A DNA stretch of 64,000 nucleotides from Neoaquamicrobium microcysteis (lineage in GTDB: Bacteria; Pseudomonadota; Alphaproteobacteria; Rhizobiales; Rhizobiaceae), in assembly GCF_008180155.1 (NCBI RefSeq), contig NZ_VSZS01000064.1:248001-312000 (forward strand), written 5' to 3'. A model generated the notes under the pieces. It made no database searches, was not told where the DNA came from, and worked only from the letters and a program-made list of their open reading frames with translations. Both the position numbers and the translations under genes were made by a program. Positions 1-9,474 of the stretch are shown in pieces; within the stretch, counting starts at the first letter, position 1; each line of letters starts with the position of its first letter.

Positions 1-1166
1 CGCTCATCCGCGGTCTCGGCCAGATGGTCTGGTCGTCGTCCGACAGCTTCCTTTTGATCGCGATCCCGCTTTTCGTGCTTCTGGGCGAGATCCTCGTGCG
101 CGCCGGCATCGCCGAGCGCACCTATGCCACGCTCGACGCATGGTTCTCGTGGCTGCCGGGCGGGCTCGTCCATGCCAACATCGGCACGGCCACCATGTTT
201 TCCGCCACCTCCGGCTCGTCGGTCGCCACGGCTGCCACCGTCGCCACCGTCGCCATGCCGCAGGCGGAAAAGCAGGGCTACGACCAGCGGCTCTTTGCCG
301 GCGCGATTGCAGCCGGCGGCACGCTCGGCATCATGCTGCCGCCGTCGATCAACCTGATCGTCTACGGCTTCCTCACCCAGACCTCGGTGCCCCAGCTATT
401 CATGGCCGGCATCCTGCCGGGCCTGCTCATGGCGGCCGGCTTCATGCTCATCACCGCGGTCATCTGCAAGGTCAGGCCGCAGCTTGGCGGGCCCAGCCGG
501 TCGTTCACCTGGCGACAGCGTTTCGAGGGGCTGCGCCACCTGATACCGGTATTCCTCGTCTTCGCGATCATCATCGTCTCCATCTATCGCGGCTGGGCCA
601 CCCCCACCGAGGCTGCGGCCGTCGGCGTGGCGATGGCGATGGTCATCGCGGCCTTCTACAAGGCGCTCACGCCGGCCAACATGCGCGAGGCGCTCCTGGG
701 CACCATCCGCACCACATCGCTGGTGATGTTCGTCATCGTCGGCGCGTACTTCCTCAACTACACGCTCGGCGCGACAGGGCTCGGCCGCCAGCTCACCGCT
801 TTCCTCGACGGGCTGGGCCTCGGGCCCTACGGCATGCTGCTCATCATCATCCTGATGTACATCGTGCTCGGCTTCTTCATCGAGACGCTGGCGCTGATGA
901 TCGCGACGATCCCGATCGTCGTGCCCATCGTTGTCGGGCTGGGCTTCGACAAGGTGTGGTTCGGCATCCTTCTCATCGTGCTGATCGAGATGGCGCTGAT
1001 CACGCCGCCCGTCGGCCTCAACCTCTACGTGGTCCAGGGAGCCCGCAAGAGCGGCCGGCTGGGCGACGTGATGGTCGGAGCCATCCCCTACGTGCTGGTG
1101 ATGCTTCTGATGGTGGTCCTGCTGATCGCCTTCCCCGGCATCGCCCTGTTCTTCGCGCCGGTCTGA
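1..1166 (+). CDS. dctM: TRAP transporter large permease (DctM), 5' end outside window
   Basis: This is the large membrane subunit of a tripartite ATP-independent periplasmic transporter, which drives Na+- or H+-coupled uptake of an organic acid delivered by a periplasmic binding protein. The reading frame is open from position 3 with no start codon of its own, so the N-terminus lies outside. An internal ATG at 24 is not a likely start because it begins inside a membrane segment. Hydrophobic segments alternate with short loops, and the family motif LPPSIN is visible near 350. A second PPVGLN motif occurs near 1010. About 380 residues are present of a usual 420-430. DUF2848 and amidase genes follow closely downstream and probably belong to the same operon. 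Substrate unknown. Confidence 0.93.
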   Translation, partial: LIRGLGQMVWSSSDSFLLIAIPLFVLLGEILVRAGIAERTYATLDAWFSWLPGGLVHANIGTATMFSATSGSSVATAATVATVAMPQAEKQGYDQRLFAGAIAAGGTLGIMLPPSINLIVYGFLTQTSVPQLFMAGILPGLLMAAGFMLITAVICKVRPQLGGPSRSFTWRQRFEGLRHLIPVFLVFAIIIVSIYRGWATPTEAAAVGVAMAMVIAAFYKALTPANMREALLGTIRTTSLVMFVIVGAYFLNYTLGATGLGRQLTAFLDGLGLGPYGMLLIIILMYIVLGFFIETLALMIATIPIVVPIVVGLGFDKVWFGILLIVLIEMALITPPVGLNLYVVQGARKSGRLGDVMVGAIPYVLVMLLMVVLLIAFPGIALFFAPV

Positions 1167-1195
1167 GCCGGCGTCTTCCTCTCAACGGTAGGACA

Positions 1196-1888
1196 ATGAC
1201 CAACACCATTACCTTCGACGTAGCGGGCCGCGAGCCCGTCACCATCGCGGTGCGCAACGCCATCATCGCCGGCTGGACCGGGCGCAACATGGATGCCGTG
1301 CAGCATCACATCGACGAGCTGGAGGCCATCGGCGTGCCGCCGCCCTCCACGGTGCCGCTCTACTACCGCGTCGGCGCGGCGCTCCTCACCACCGACAAGC
1401 TGATCGAGACGGTGGACGAGACCTCCTCCGGCGAGGCCGAGCCGGTTCTGGTCGACGACGGCGAGAACCTCTATCTCGGCCTCGGCTCCGACCACACCGA
1501 CCGCCAGCTCGAGACGCATTCGGTGGCGCTGTCGAAGCAGATCTGCGCCAAGCCGGTCGCATCGACGCTGTGGCTGTTCAGCGAGGTAGCCGATCACCTC
1601 GACGACCTCCAGATCCGCTCCTTCATCAGCGAGAACGGCGAGTGGGTTCCTTACCAGAGCGGCACGCTGGCCTCCATCCGGCCGCTTCTCGATCTCGTCG
1701 CCGCCTCGCCCAAGGCGCAAAGCGCCACCCGACTTGCGGCGGGAACGGCGATGATGTGCGGCACCTTCCCGGTCCTGTCGGGCGGCGTGCGCCCCGCACG
1801 CCGTTTTCGCATGGAGATGGAGGACGCAAGGCTTGGCCGGCGCATCGAGCATAGCTATGAAATGAGCCCGCTGCCCGTCATTTCGTGA
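1196..1888 (+). CDS. DUF2848 family protein
   Basis: A 230-residue protein that I recognise as a DUF2848 member, a family without an established function. The chosen ATG lies 29 bases after the permease stop. The frame is open far upstream, but that part only shadows the permease gene. There is no signal peptide or membrane segment, so it should be cytoplasmic. Visible landmarks are a central LGSDHTDRQLE stretch and a C-terminal GTFPVLSGG stretch. It sits between a TRAP permease and an amidase, which suggests it acts on the imported compound or on a product of the amidase. No catalytic residues can be assigned with confidence. Confidence 0.8.
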   Translation: MTNTITFDVAGREPVTIAVRNAIIAGWTGRNMDAVQHHIDELEAIGVPPPSTVPLYYRVGAALLTTDKLIETVDETSSGEAEPVLVDDGENLYLGLGSDHTDRQLETHSVALSKQICAKPVASTLWLFSEVADHLDDLQIRSFISENGEWVPYQSGTLASIRPLLDLVAASPKAQSATRLAAGTAMMCGTFPVLSGGVRPARRFRMEMEDARLGRRIEHSYEMSPLPVIS

Positions 1889-1898
1889 GAGATCGCCC

Positions 1899-3209
1899 AT
1901 GCCTGCCGCTTCCCCCCTCCGCCCCGGCCATAACGGCATTTCGCTGCGCGCGGCCGACCGGGCCCGCCATGCGATAGACCGCGCGATGGCGCTGGACGGC
2001 TCGGTGCTGTCCAGCATCTTCACGAGCTTCGACTCAGGCCGCATAGCAGCGGACGCCGAGGCGCTGGATCGCGATGCGGCGCGTCTTGAGGGGCCGCTCG
2101 CCGGCTTGCTGGTGTCGATCAAGGATCTGTTCGACGAGGAGGGCGTGACCACCACGGCCGGCTCCGCGATCCTGGCGGGCGAGGCCCCGGCTGGCCGGGA
2201 TGCCGAAGCGGTGCGACGCCTCAAGGCGGCCGGAGCTATCGCCTGCGGGCGCACGACGATGAGCGAGTTCGCCTATTCGGGCGTCGGCCTCAACCCGCAT
2301 TTCGGCAATCCCGGCAACGCGCTCGACCCGCTTCGCATCACCGGCGGCTCCACCTCCGGCGGGTCCGTCACCGTGGCGCTGGGCATCGCCGATGTGGCGC
2401 TGGGTTCCGACACCGGCGGTTCCGTGCGCATCCCCGCCGCCCTCAACGGCCTTTGCGGCTTCAAGCCCACACAGGCCGCCGTGCCGCTCGACGGCGCGTT
2501 TCCGCTGTCCGGCACCTATGACAGCATCGGCCCGCTCGCACGCACCATCGCCTTGTGCGCGGCCGTGCACGCCGTGCTTTCCGGCACGTCGCCCGACAAT
2601 GGCGAGGCGGTCGAAAAGCCCCGCATCGGCGTCGTGCGCGGCCCGCTGACCGAAGGGCTGGACGAGAAGGTGTCGCGCGACTTCGACGCCGCGCTGGTGA
2701 AGCTCGCCGATGCCGGCTGCACGCTACAGGACGTCGACCTGCCGATGCTCGACGGCTACGGCAATGTCAACCGCATCCTCGTCGCCACCGAGGCGCACGC
2801 GATCCATCGCCACCGTCTCGACGGGCTGGAGACGGCCGGTGACGCGCGCGTGCTCAAGCGCATCCGCGCGGCCGAAACCTTCAGCGCCGCCGAGGTGGCC
2901 GAGGCGCGTGCCCTTCGCGCCCACGCGGTCGAGGCGTTTCGCGCGCTGTCGGGCGGGTTCGACGCCTTCGTGATGCCGACGCTCCCCACCGTTGCCCCAT
3001 TGATCGCCGATGTCGAGGCGGAGTTCGACCGGCTGAACGCGCTGATGCTGCGCAACCCGTCTGCGCTCAACTTCCTCGACGGCTGCGCAGCCACCGTGCC
3101 GATGCACGGCGACCGGAGCCTCGCCACCGGGCTGACCATGTTCGCGGCCGGCGGTGCCGACTGGCGCGTGCTGGCGCTGGCGCAACGCGCCGAGGCCGCG
3201 CTGGCGTGA
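1899..3209 (+). CDS. Amidase-signature family amidohydrolase
   Basis: A 436-residue amidase-signature enzyme that hydrolyses a carboxamide bond. The Ser-cisSer-Lys triad can be read directly: Lys75 in VSIKDLFD, cis-Ser151 in GGSTSGGS and nucleophile Ser175 in GSDTGGSVRIP. The 24-residue spacing between the two serines is the family norm. Length is slightly below the typical 450-490. The start is 10 bases after DUF2848, and the stop overlaps the GTG start of the next gene, so translation is probably coupled. It has no signal peptide. Family members include GatA, allophanate hydrolase and aryl or aliphatic amidases. The absence of gatB or gatC nearby argues for a catabolic enzyme. The substrate is presumably supplied by the TRAP system. 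Confidence 0.9.
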   Translation: MPAASPLRPGHNGISLRAADRARHAIDRAMALDGSVLSSIFTSFDSGRIAADAEALDRDAARLEGPLAGLLVSIKDLFDEEGVTTTAGSAILAGEAPAGRDAEAVRRLKAAGAIACGRTTMSEFAYSGVGLNPHFGNPGNALDPLRITGGSTSGGSVTVALGIADVALGSDTGGSVRIPAALNGLCGFKPTQAAVPLDGAFPLSGTYDSIGPLARTIALCAAVHAVLSGTSPDNGEAVEKPRIGVVRGPLTEGLDEKVSRDFDAALVKLADAGCTLQDVDLPMLDGYGNVNRILVATEAHAIHRHRLDGLETAGDARVLKRIRAAETFSAAEVAEARALRAHAVEAFRALSGGFDAFVMPTLPTVAPLIADVEAEFDRLNALMLRNPSALNFLDGCAATVPMHGDRSLATGLTMFAAGGADWRVLALAQRAEAALA

Positions 3210-4006
3210 CGGGCATCGAAGGCGTCTGGATCGAATTTCTGGTCCGGGCCGGCGCGACCGCCTTCGTGGTCATCTTTATCGCGTGGGCGGCCGCCCGCTT
3301 CAATTCGCTGGTGGGCGGCGTCCTCGTCGGACTGCCGATCGTGCTGGGGCCGGCCTTCTTCTTCATGACGCTCGAGCACGAGCCGCCCTTCGTCGCCGAA
3401 ACGGCCGCCGGCGCGCTGTACTCGCTGACGGCGACACAGGCGTTTCTGGCATTCTATATCATTGCCGCGGGGCGGCTTTCGGCCGTGGGCGCAACGCTTG
3501 CTGCCGCCATAGCGTGGGTGGCGACTGCCCTGCCGCTGGCCTTCGCGCCGCATCCGCTCCCTGCCGGCGTGGCGCTTTTCGTCCTCGTCACCATCGGGCT
3601 TCGCATCGCGCTCAAGCGCTTCGTGCCGGCCAGCACTCCGCCCGCCTCGGCCAGCCGGTGGCCGCTTCTGGTCCTGCGCGGCGTGGCGGCCGGCCTGCTC
3701 GTGGGCGCGGTCACGCTGGCGGCATCAGGGCTGGGGCCGTCGCTGGCAGGCATTCTGGTCTCGTTTCCCATCGGCTTCTGCGCGATCCTTTTGTCGCTCA
3801 ATCTCGACCACGGCGCGGCCATCGCGACGAAAACCGCCTATGCCGGTCTGGTCGGCGTATCCAGCCTCGCAGCCTTCTGCCTGACGCTGGCGACGACGGC
3901 CGGCATCACCGCGCCATGGGCAGGCTTCACGCTCGGCCTCGGCGCATCGCTGGTGGTGACGGCCCTGTGCGGGCTGCTCATGCGCGGCCGCCCCGCCTTG
4001 CGCTGA
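3206..4006 (+). CDS. Polytopic inner-membrane protein of unknown function
   Basis: A 266-residue hydrophobic protein with about eight predicted membrane segments and short polar loops. The start is a GTG whose last two bases overlap the TGA of the amidase, so it is translationally coupled to that gene. I do not recognise the family with certainty. The pattern of paired hydrophobic halves, each ending in a glycine-rich GLP or FPIGF motif, suggests an internal repeat of about 130 residues, as seen in small permeases and exporters. It may move a product or counter-ion of the amidase pathway, but that is inference from position only. Confidence 0.7.
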   Translation: MTGIEGVWIEFLVRAGATAFVVIFIAWAAARFNSLVGGVLVGLPIVLGPAFFFMTLEHEPPFVAETAAGALYSLTATQAFLAFYIIAAGRLSAVGATLAAAIAWVATALPLAFAPHPLPAGVALFVLVTIGLRIALKRFVPASTPPASASRWPLLVLRGVAAGLLVGAVTLAASGLGPSLAGILVSFPIGFCAILLSLNLDHGAAIATKTAYAGLVGVSSLAAFCLTLATTAGITAPWAGFTLGLGASLVVTALCGLLMRGRPALR

Positions 4007-4063
4007 AGCGAGGCTTGCAGGCATGGTGGGTGGGCCGGCAGCAGCTTTCGGGGAACCAGCATC

Positions 4064-4942
4064 ATGGTCGACTTCAAGGGTCTGGAGACCTTCGTCTGGG
4101 TGGTCGCCCTCGGCAGCTTTCGCGGCGCGGCGCAGAAGCTCAACACCACCCAGCCGGCCGTCTCCCACCGCATCAACAATCTCGAGGAAGAGATCGGCGC
4201 CAAGCTGCTCATCCGCGAGACGCGCAGCGTCACGCCCACCCCGCGCGGCCGCCAGCTCCTGCCCTATGCCGAACGCATCCTCACCATGCGCGCCGAGATG
4301 CTGTCGGTGCTGCGCGATGCGGCGGCGATACGCGGGGTGCTCCGGCTCGGCGTCGCCGAAACCATCGTCCAGACATGGCTTCCGCATTTCATCAAGGAAG
4401 TGAACCGCTGCTATCCCAACCTGTCGGTCGAGATCGACGTGGACATCTCGCCGTCGCTGCGCACGCGCCTGCTGGCGCAGGAGATCGACATCGCCTTCAT
4501 GCTCGGGCCGCTGACCGCGCCGCGCCTCAACAACCGGCTCCTGTGCGAATATCAGGTCGGCTTCATCGCCAGCCCGTCGCTCAGGGTTCCCAACCCCGCA
4601 ACGCTCGAAGATTTGTCGTCCTTTCCGCTCATCACCTTCGCCCGCAAGACGCAGCCCTACGAAGCGGTGAAGTCGCTTTTCAACCGGCCCGACCTGCCGC
4701 CGATCAAGCTGCACGCCAGCGCCTCGATGGCCACCGTCGTGCATCTGGCGCTCGAAGGCATCGGCATCGCCGTCATCCCCTATGAATCGGTCGCATCCGA
4801 GATCGCGGACGGCGAGCTGGAACTGATCCGCACCGACATCGCCATCCCCCAGCTCACCTTCTGCGCCTGCTGGCTCCAGTCTCCCGACACCTACGCCGTC
4901 GAGCTCGTCGTCGACATCGCCGCCCGCATCGCGGCGCGCTGA
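4064..4942 (+). CDS. LysR-family transcriptional regulator
   Basis: A 292-residue LysR-type regulator. The N-terminal winged helix-turn-helix occupies residues 1-60, with the typical GSFRGAAQKLNTTQPAVSH pattern, followed by a linker helix. A periplasmic-binding-protein-like effector domain extends from about residue 90 to the end. Length is normal for the family. It lies 57 bases after the membrane-protein gene and in the same direction. LysR regulators usually control a divergent or adjacent operon and respond to a substrate or intermediate. Here the likely target is the TRAP/DUF2848/amidase cluster immediately upstream, although co-transcription as the last gene of that operon is also possible. 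Confidence 0.93.
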   Translation: MVDFKGLETFVWVVALGSFRGAAQKLNTTQPAVSHRINNLEEEIGAKLLIRETRSVTPTPRGRQLLPYAERILTMRAEMLSVLRDAAAIRGVLRLGVAETIVQTWLPHFIKEVNRCYPNLSVEIDVDISPSLRTRLLAQEIDIAFMLGPLTAPRLNNRLLCEYQVGFIASPSLRVPNPATLEDLSSFPLITFARKTQPYEAVKSLFNRPDLPPIKLHASASMATVVHLALEGIGIAVIPYESVASEIADGELELIRTDIAIPQLTFCACWLQSPDTYAVELVVDIAARIAAR

Positions 4943-4979
4943 ACCAGCGTTACCATCTTTCCCCAGCACCCGGTTTCGC

Positions 4980-5008
4980 TTGACAGGACGCCCATCGCCT
5001 GAATGAAT
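4980..5008 (+). promoter_or_regulatory. Candidate sigma-70 promoter of the GntR/peptide ABC operon
   Basis: A perfect TTGACA hexamer at 4980-4985 is followed after 17 bases by ATGAAT at 5003-5008, a weak -10 element (3 of 6 matches). It is placed directly before the regulator gene and its candidate operator. The -35 is convincing and the -10 is not, so the transcription start is uncertain. Confidence 0.45.
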
Positions 5009-5035
5009 TGGGGAACCAATCAATCAAATGGTTCC
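5007..5035. promoter_or_regulatory. Candidate GntR operator overlapping the regulator start codon
   Basis: Two nested inverted repeats are visible. ATTGG (5007-5011) pairs with CCAAT (5016-5020). GGAACCA (5012-5018) pairs with TGGTTCC (5029-5035) across a 10-base spacer. The second arm overlaps the ATG at 5028. Such symmetry just downstream of the promoter fits autoregulation by the FadR-type repressor encoded here. The assignment rests on symmetry and position only. Confidence 0.5.
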
Positions 5036-5804
5036 ACCCGAGGGAGCGCGGCATTTGCAGCCGGAACGGGCGACGTTGAATTCCTCCATAGCGCTGGAGA
5101 ATCTGCGCCAGCTCGTGCGCGAGCATCGCGACGATGCGGAATGGCGGCTGCCTCCCGAGCGCGAGCTGGCGATTTCCATGGGTCTCGGCCGGCGCGCGGT
5201 TCGCCGGGCGATGGAGGTTCTGGAGGCCGAAGGCGCGGTCTGGCGGCAGCAGGGCAAGGGAACCTTTATCGGGCGTCGTCCCGCGCTTCAGCCGCTGCTG
5301 GCCGGCAACCTCGCCGAACGCACCAACCCGCTCGAGGTCATGGAGGCCCGGTTGCAGATCGAGCCGGCGCTGGCCCGCATGGCGGCGCTGCGTTGCTCTT
5401 CCGACGATATAGACGCCCTGCGCCGCCTCTCGCAGAAGACCTCGACGGCGCTCGACAATGACGGCTGGGAGCTGTGGGACAGCGCCTTCCACCGCCGCAT
5501 CGCCGAATGCGCGGGCAACGGCCTGCTGCTGTCGCTGTTCGACGTGGTGCAGACCATCCGGCAGGAGCCGGGCTGGCGCAGCCTGCGGGCGCGTGCGCGC
5601 AGCGATGCCAGCCGCGACGATTCGTTCCGCGAGCACGAGGCGATCGTCGAGGCGATTGCCGATCGCGACGCGCCGGGGGCCGAGCGCGCCATGCGCCGCC
5701 ACCTCAACGCCATCAACGCCAACCTGCAGTCCGCGATCATGGGCGGCGACGAATATCCCGACGAGAGCGCCATGGGCCACGATGACATGAGGACCACCGC
5801 ATGA
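5028..5804 (+). CDS. GntR-family regulator, FadR/FCD subfamily
   Basis: A 258-residue regulator with a GntR winged helix at about residues 18-85, including the diagnostic LPPERELAISMGLGRRAVRRAM and EGAVWRQQGKGTFI stretches. An all-helical FCD effector domain runs from about 105 to 235. Length matches the subfamily. The ATG at 5028 is preceded by a purine-rich GGGGAA 12 bases upstream and lies inside a candidate operator. The gene ends in an ATGA overlap with the first ABC ATPase, so regulator and transporter are one transcription unit. FCD regulators usually bind small carboxylates or amino-acid derivatives, which agrees with a peptide or gamma-glutamyl substrate. Confidence 0.92.
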   Translation: MVPPEGARHLQPERATLNSSIALENLRQLVREHRDDAEWRLPPERELAISMGLGRRAVRRAMEVLEAEGAVWRQQGKGTFIGRRPALQPLLAGNLAERTNPLEVMEARLQIEPALARMAALRCSSDDIDALRRLSQKTSTALDNDGWELWDSAFHRRIAECAGNGLLLSLFDVVQTIRQEPGWRSLRARARSDASRDDSFREHEAIVEAIADRDAPGAERAMRRHLNAINANLQSAIMGGDEYPDESAMGHDDMRTTA

Positions 5805-6844
5805 GCGCACCGCAGGCCGCATCCGGCGTTTCCACAGCCGCTTCGCCGGCAGCGGCAGCGCCGGTCCTGTCGGTCGAGGGCTTCTCGCTCACCTTCGACG
5901 CCAAAGCGCAGACCAATCTGGTGGAAGACGTGTCGTTCTCGGTCGCGCCGGGCCGCACGCTCTGCATCGTGGGCGAATCGGGCTGCGGCAAGAGCGTCAC
6001 GTCGCTGGCCCTGATGGGGCTTCTGCCCTCGCCGCCGGCGCGCATCGTCTCCGGCACGGCGCGGTTCGAGGGCAGCGACCTGTTCGCCATGTCCGAGCGC
6101 GCGCGCGCCGATCTGCGCGGAAACGAGATGGCGATGATCTTTCAGGAGCCGATGACCTCGCTCAATCCGGCCTTCACCATCGGCCACCAGATTGCGGAAG
6201 GCATCATCCGCCACCGCAAGCTGTCGAAGGCGCAGGCGCGGGCCGAGGCGCTGAAGATGCTCGAATGGGTGCGCATCCCGGCCGCCGCCAAGCGGCTCGA
6301 CGCCTACCCGCACCAGCTTTCCGGCGGCATGCGCCAGCGCGTCATGATCGCGATGGCGCTGGCCAACCGGCCGAAGCTTCTCATCGCCGACGAGCCGACG
6401 ACGGCGCTCGACGTGACGATCCAGGCGCAGATCCTGGCTCTGGTCCGCCGCATCCAGCAGGAGACCGGCACGGCGATGATCCTCATCACCCACGATCTGG
6501 GCGTCGTGGCCGAGGTCGCCGACGATGTGGCGGTCATGTATGCCGGCCGCATCGTGGAGAGCGGCCCGGTTGAGGCGATCTTCGCCGACCCGCAGCACCC
6601 CTACACGATCGGCCTTTTCGGCTCGGTGCCCTCGCTCGAGCGCAGGCAGGGCAGGCTGGCGACCATCAAGGGCGCGGTGCCGCCGCTCCAACTGATGCCG
6701 AAGGGTTGCCGCTTCGCGCCGCGCTGCCCCTTTGCCGACACGCGCTGTCACGAGCAGGTGCCGCCCACGGTTTCTTTCGGCGCGGGTCACAAGGCTGCAT
6801 GCTGGTACGCGCCGATCGAGCAGACGATGGGGGCGACACAATGA
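5801..6844 (+). CDS. Peptide-type ABC transporter ATPase (DppD-like)
   Basis: A 347-residue nucleotide-binding subunit of an oligopeptide/dipeptide/glutathione-family importer. It carries Walker A GESGCGKS, signature LSGGMRQR, Walker [13 protein letters not shown] and the switch histidine in LITHDLG. The C-terminal oligopeptide extension (HPYT then [11 protein letters not shown]) with its cysteines is present. The ATG overlaps the stop of the GntR gene and its own TGA overlaps the ATG of the second ATPase. It pairs with that ATPase to form the heterodimer powering the permeases encoded at 11095-12905. Family membership is clear and the exact substrate is not. Confidence 0.95.
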   Translation: MSAPQAASGVSTAASPAAAAPVLSVEGFSLTFDAKAQTNLVEDVSFSVAPGRTLCIVGESGCGKSVTSLALMGLLPSPPARIVSGTARFEGSDLFAMSERARADLRGNEMAMIFQEPMTSLNPAFTIGHQIAEGIIRHRKLSKAQARAEALKMLEWVRIPAAAKRLDAYPHQLSGGMRQRVMIAMALANRPKLLIADEPTTALDVTIQAQILALVRRIQQETGTAMILITHDLGVVAEVADDVAVMYAGRIVESGPVEAIFADPQHPYTIGLFGSVPSLERRQGRLATIKGAVPPLQLMPKGCRFAPRCPFADTRCHEQVPPTVSFGAGHKAACWYAPIEQTMGATQ

Positions 6845-7950
6845 GTTCGCCGGCTGAACAGCCCATCCTCGAGGCCCGCGGTCTGGTCAAGCGGTTCGGC
6901 GGCCGTCGCGGTATCTTCGATTCCTCGCCCACCGTTCACGCCGTCAACGACGTTTCGCTCAGGATCGCCCGTGGCGAAACCTTTGCGATCGTCGGCGAAT
7001 CGGGCTGCGGGAAATCGACGCTCGGCCGTCTTCTGCTGCGGCTCATCGAAGCGAGCGAGGGCGAGGTGCTCTACGAGGGCCAGTCGATCACCGCGCTGTC
7101 GCAGCGCGAGATGCGGCGGCTGCGCCGCGATCTCCAGATCATCTTCCAGGATCCCTTCGCCTCGCTCAACCCGCGCATGACGGTGGGCGACATCATCGCC
7201 GAGCCCATCCGCCTTCACGGGCTGGCCCGCGGCAAGGCGGTGCAGGCGCGCGTCACCGAGCTGCTCGGCATCGTCGGGCTGCGGGCCGAATATGCCGACC
7301 GCTACCCGCATGAGTTTTCAGGCGGCCAGCGCCAGCGCATCGGCATCGCACGCGCGCTGGCGGGCGAGCCGAAGCTTATCATCGGCGACGAGCCGGTCTC
7401 CGCGCTCGACGTGTCCATCCAGGCGCAGGTCATCAACCTGCTCGAAGACCTCAAGGACCGCTTCGGCCTCACCCTCGTCATCGTCGCGCACGACCTTGCC
7501 GTCATCCGCCACATGAGCGACCGCGTGGCCGTCATGTATCTGGGCGAGATCGTCGAGCTTTCGCCGGTCGATCCGCTCTACGAGCAGCCGCTGCATCCCT
7601 ATACGCAGGCGCTTCTCGGCGCCATTCCGCGGCCCGACCCGAAGGACCGCGCCGCGCCTAAGCTCTTGCAGGGCGATGTCCCTAGCCCCACCGACCTTCC
7701 GCCCGGCTGCCGCTTCCACACGCGCTGCCCCCATGCGCGCCAGCTCTGCCAGGAAATCCGTCCCGTGCTGGAGGATGCCGGCGGGGGGCGCGGCGTCGCC
7801 TGCCACTTCTGGCGCGAGATCGCGCAGATGGAGACGGCGACCACGCAGCGGGCGCGGACCGACGGCGCGCTCGACCGCCGTCTCGAGGTCTACCGCGCGG
7901 CACAGGCGCGGCGCGAAGCGGACAGTTCGCAAGCCGGCAAAATTCTTTAA
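6841..7950 (+). CDS. Peptide-type ABC transporter ATPase (DppF-like)
   Basis: A 369-residue second ATPase of the importer. Walker A is GESGCGKST, the signature is FSGGQRQR and Walker B is LIIGDEPVSALD. The oligopeptide C-terminal region has HPYTQ and GCRFHTRCPHA. An upstream in-frame ATG exists, but the ATG at 6841 overlaps the preceding stop (ATGA) and starts directly before the conserved ATPase fold, so I choose it. The tail after residue 320 is longer than in most DppF proteins and is rich in Arg, Ala and Thr. The binding-protein gene follows after 12 bases with a purine-rich ribosome site (AAGGAG). Confidence 0.94.
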   Translation: MSSPAEQPILEARGLVKRFGGRRGIFDSSPTVHAVNDVSLRIARGETFAIVGESGCGKSTLGRLLLRLIEASEGEVLYEGQSITALSQREMRRLRRDLQIIFQDPFASLNPRMTVGDIIAEPIRLHGLARGKAVQARVTELLGIVGLRAEYADRYPHEFSGGQRQRIGIARALAGEPKLIIGDEPVSALDVSIQAQVINLLEDLKDRFGLTLVIVAHDLAVIRHMSDRVAVMYLGEIVELSPVDPLYEQPLHPYTQALLGAIPRPDPKDRAAPKLLQGDVPSPTDLPPGCRFHTRCPHARQLCQEIRPVLEDAGGGRGVACHFWREIAQMETATTQRARTDGALDRRLEVYRAAQARREADSSQAGKIL

Positions 7951-7962
7951 GGAGCCACACAC

Positions 7963-9456
7963 ATGAAAAGATTGATGACATTGACGCTGGGGGCGATGCT
8001 GATGGCCAGCGCCGCCTCGGCAGCCGACCTCAGGATCGCGCTGCAGGACGATCCCGACGTGCTCGACCCGCACCGCGCCCGCACCTTCGTCGGCCGCATC
8101 GTCTTCACTTCGCTCTGCGACAAGCTGGTCGACATCGACGCCAACCTCGCCATCCAGCCGCAGATCGCGACCGAATGGTCGTGGAACGACGACAACACCG
8201 TCCTGACCATGTCGCTGCGCGAGGGCGCGACCTTCCACGACGGCGCGCCGATCGACGCCGAGGCGGTGAAGGCCAATCTCGACCGCGCCCGCACCGACGA
8301 GGAAAGCCTGCGCCGCAGCGAGGTCGCCTCGATCTCCGACATCGCCGTCATCGATGCGCAGACGCTGGAGATCACGCTGTCTCAGCCCGATGCCGGCCTG
8401 CTTTCGCAGCTCACCGACCGCGCCGGCATGCTGATGTCGCCCGCCTCCTTCGATGCCGATCCCGGCCAGAACCCGGTCTGCTCCGGCCCCTACAAGTTCG
8501 TCGAGCGCATCCAGAACGACCGCATCGTGCTGGAGAAGTTCGCCGGGCACTGGAACGCCGACGCCTACGCCTTCGACAAGGTGACCTTCGTGCCGATCCC
8601 GGATGCGACGGTGCGCCTCGCCAATCTGCGCTCCGGCGATGTCGATATCATCGAGCGCGTCGCGCCGTCCGATCTTGAAACGGTGGCGGGCGACGACAGC
8701 ATCACGCTCGCCTCCGTCACCGGCCTCGGCTTCCAGGCGATCGAGGTCAACATGGCCAATGGCGACCGCGCGAACAACCCGCTCGGCACCGACAAGCGGG
8801 TGCGTCAGGCGCTCGATCTGGCCATCGATCGCAACGTGCTCAACGAAGTGGTCGGCGCCGGCACCTACGAGCCTGCCTATCAGGCCTTCCCGCCGGCAAG
8901 CTTCGCCTACAATCCCGAGATTGGCGCCGAGGGCCGCGATGTCGAGAAGGCCAGGGCCCTGCTGGCAGAGGCCGGCCACGAGCGCGTCGCCTTCGAGCTG
9001 ACCTTCGGCAACAACACCATCATGCAGCAGGTCTTCGAACTGGTGCAGGCCATGGGCGCCGAAGCCGGCTTCGACATCACGCTTCGTCCGACCGAGTTCG
9101 CGGCCCTCCAGTCCGCGCTCAAAGCCGGCGATTTCGAGGTCGGCCAGTCCGGCTGGTCGGGCCGCGTCGATCCCGACGGCAACATCCACCAGTACGTCAC
9201 CTGCGAAGGCAGCCTCAACGACGCAAAATACTGCAACGAGGAGGTCGACCGGCTGCTCAACGAGGCGCGCACCATCAACGACGAAGCCCAGCGCAAGGCG
9301 CTCTACGACGAGGCGCAGGCCATCCTGCGCGACGAGATGCCGATCCTCTATCTGTTCTACCTGCCCTGGCCCTTCGTGCATCAGGCCGCCATCGAGGGCT
9401 TCACCGCCTATCCCGACGGCATGATCCGGCTTGCCGGCGTCACCGTGGGCGAATGA
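7963..9456 (+). CDS. Peptide-family ABC substrate-binding protein (first tandem copy)
   Basis: A 497-residue family-5 extracellular solute-binding protein. A signal peptide of about 20 residues ends at SAASA before ADLRIALQ. The family pattern DPDVLDPH, then FTSLCDKL and NPVCSGPYKF, can be read. Cysteines in SLCDKL, NPVCSG and VTCEG...YCNEE also occur in the next gene and may form disulfides in the periplasm. An AAGGAG site precedes the ATG. It captures the substrate for the DppBCDF-like system around it. Glutathione- or peptide-binding proteins are the nearest roles by context, because the operon ends with a gamma-glutamyltransferase. Confidence 0.94.
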   Translation: MKRLMTLTLGAMLMASAASAADLRIALQDDPDVLDPHRARTFVGRIVFTSLCDKLVDIDANLAIQPQIATEWSWNDDNTVLTMSLREGATFHDGAPIDAEAVKANLDRARTDEESLRRSEVASISDIAVIDAQTLEITLSQPDAGLLSQLTDRAGMLMSPASFDADPGQNPVCSGPYKFVERIQNDRIVLEKFAGHWNADAYAFDKVTFVPIPDATVRLANLRSGDVDIIERVAPSDLETVAGDDSITLASVTGLGFQAIEVNMANGDRANNPLGTDKRVRQALDLAIDRNVLNEVVGAGTYEPAYQAFPPASFAYNPEIGAEGRDVEKARALLAEAGHERVAFELTFGNNTIMQQVFELVQAMGAEAGFDITLRPTEFAALQSALKAGDFEVGQSGWSGRVDPDGNIHQYVTCEGSLNDAKYCNEEVDRLLNEARTINDEAQRKALYDEAQAILRDEMPILYLFYLPWPFVHQAAIEGFTAYPDGMIRLAGVTVGE

Positions 9457-9474
9457 CCGGCTGGACGGTCCCCG

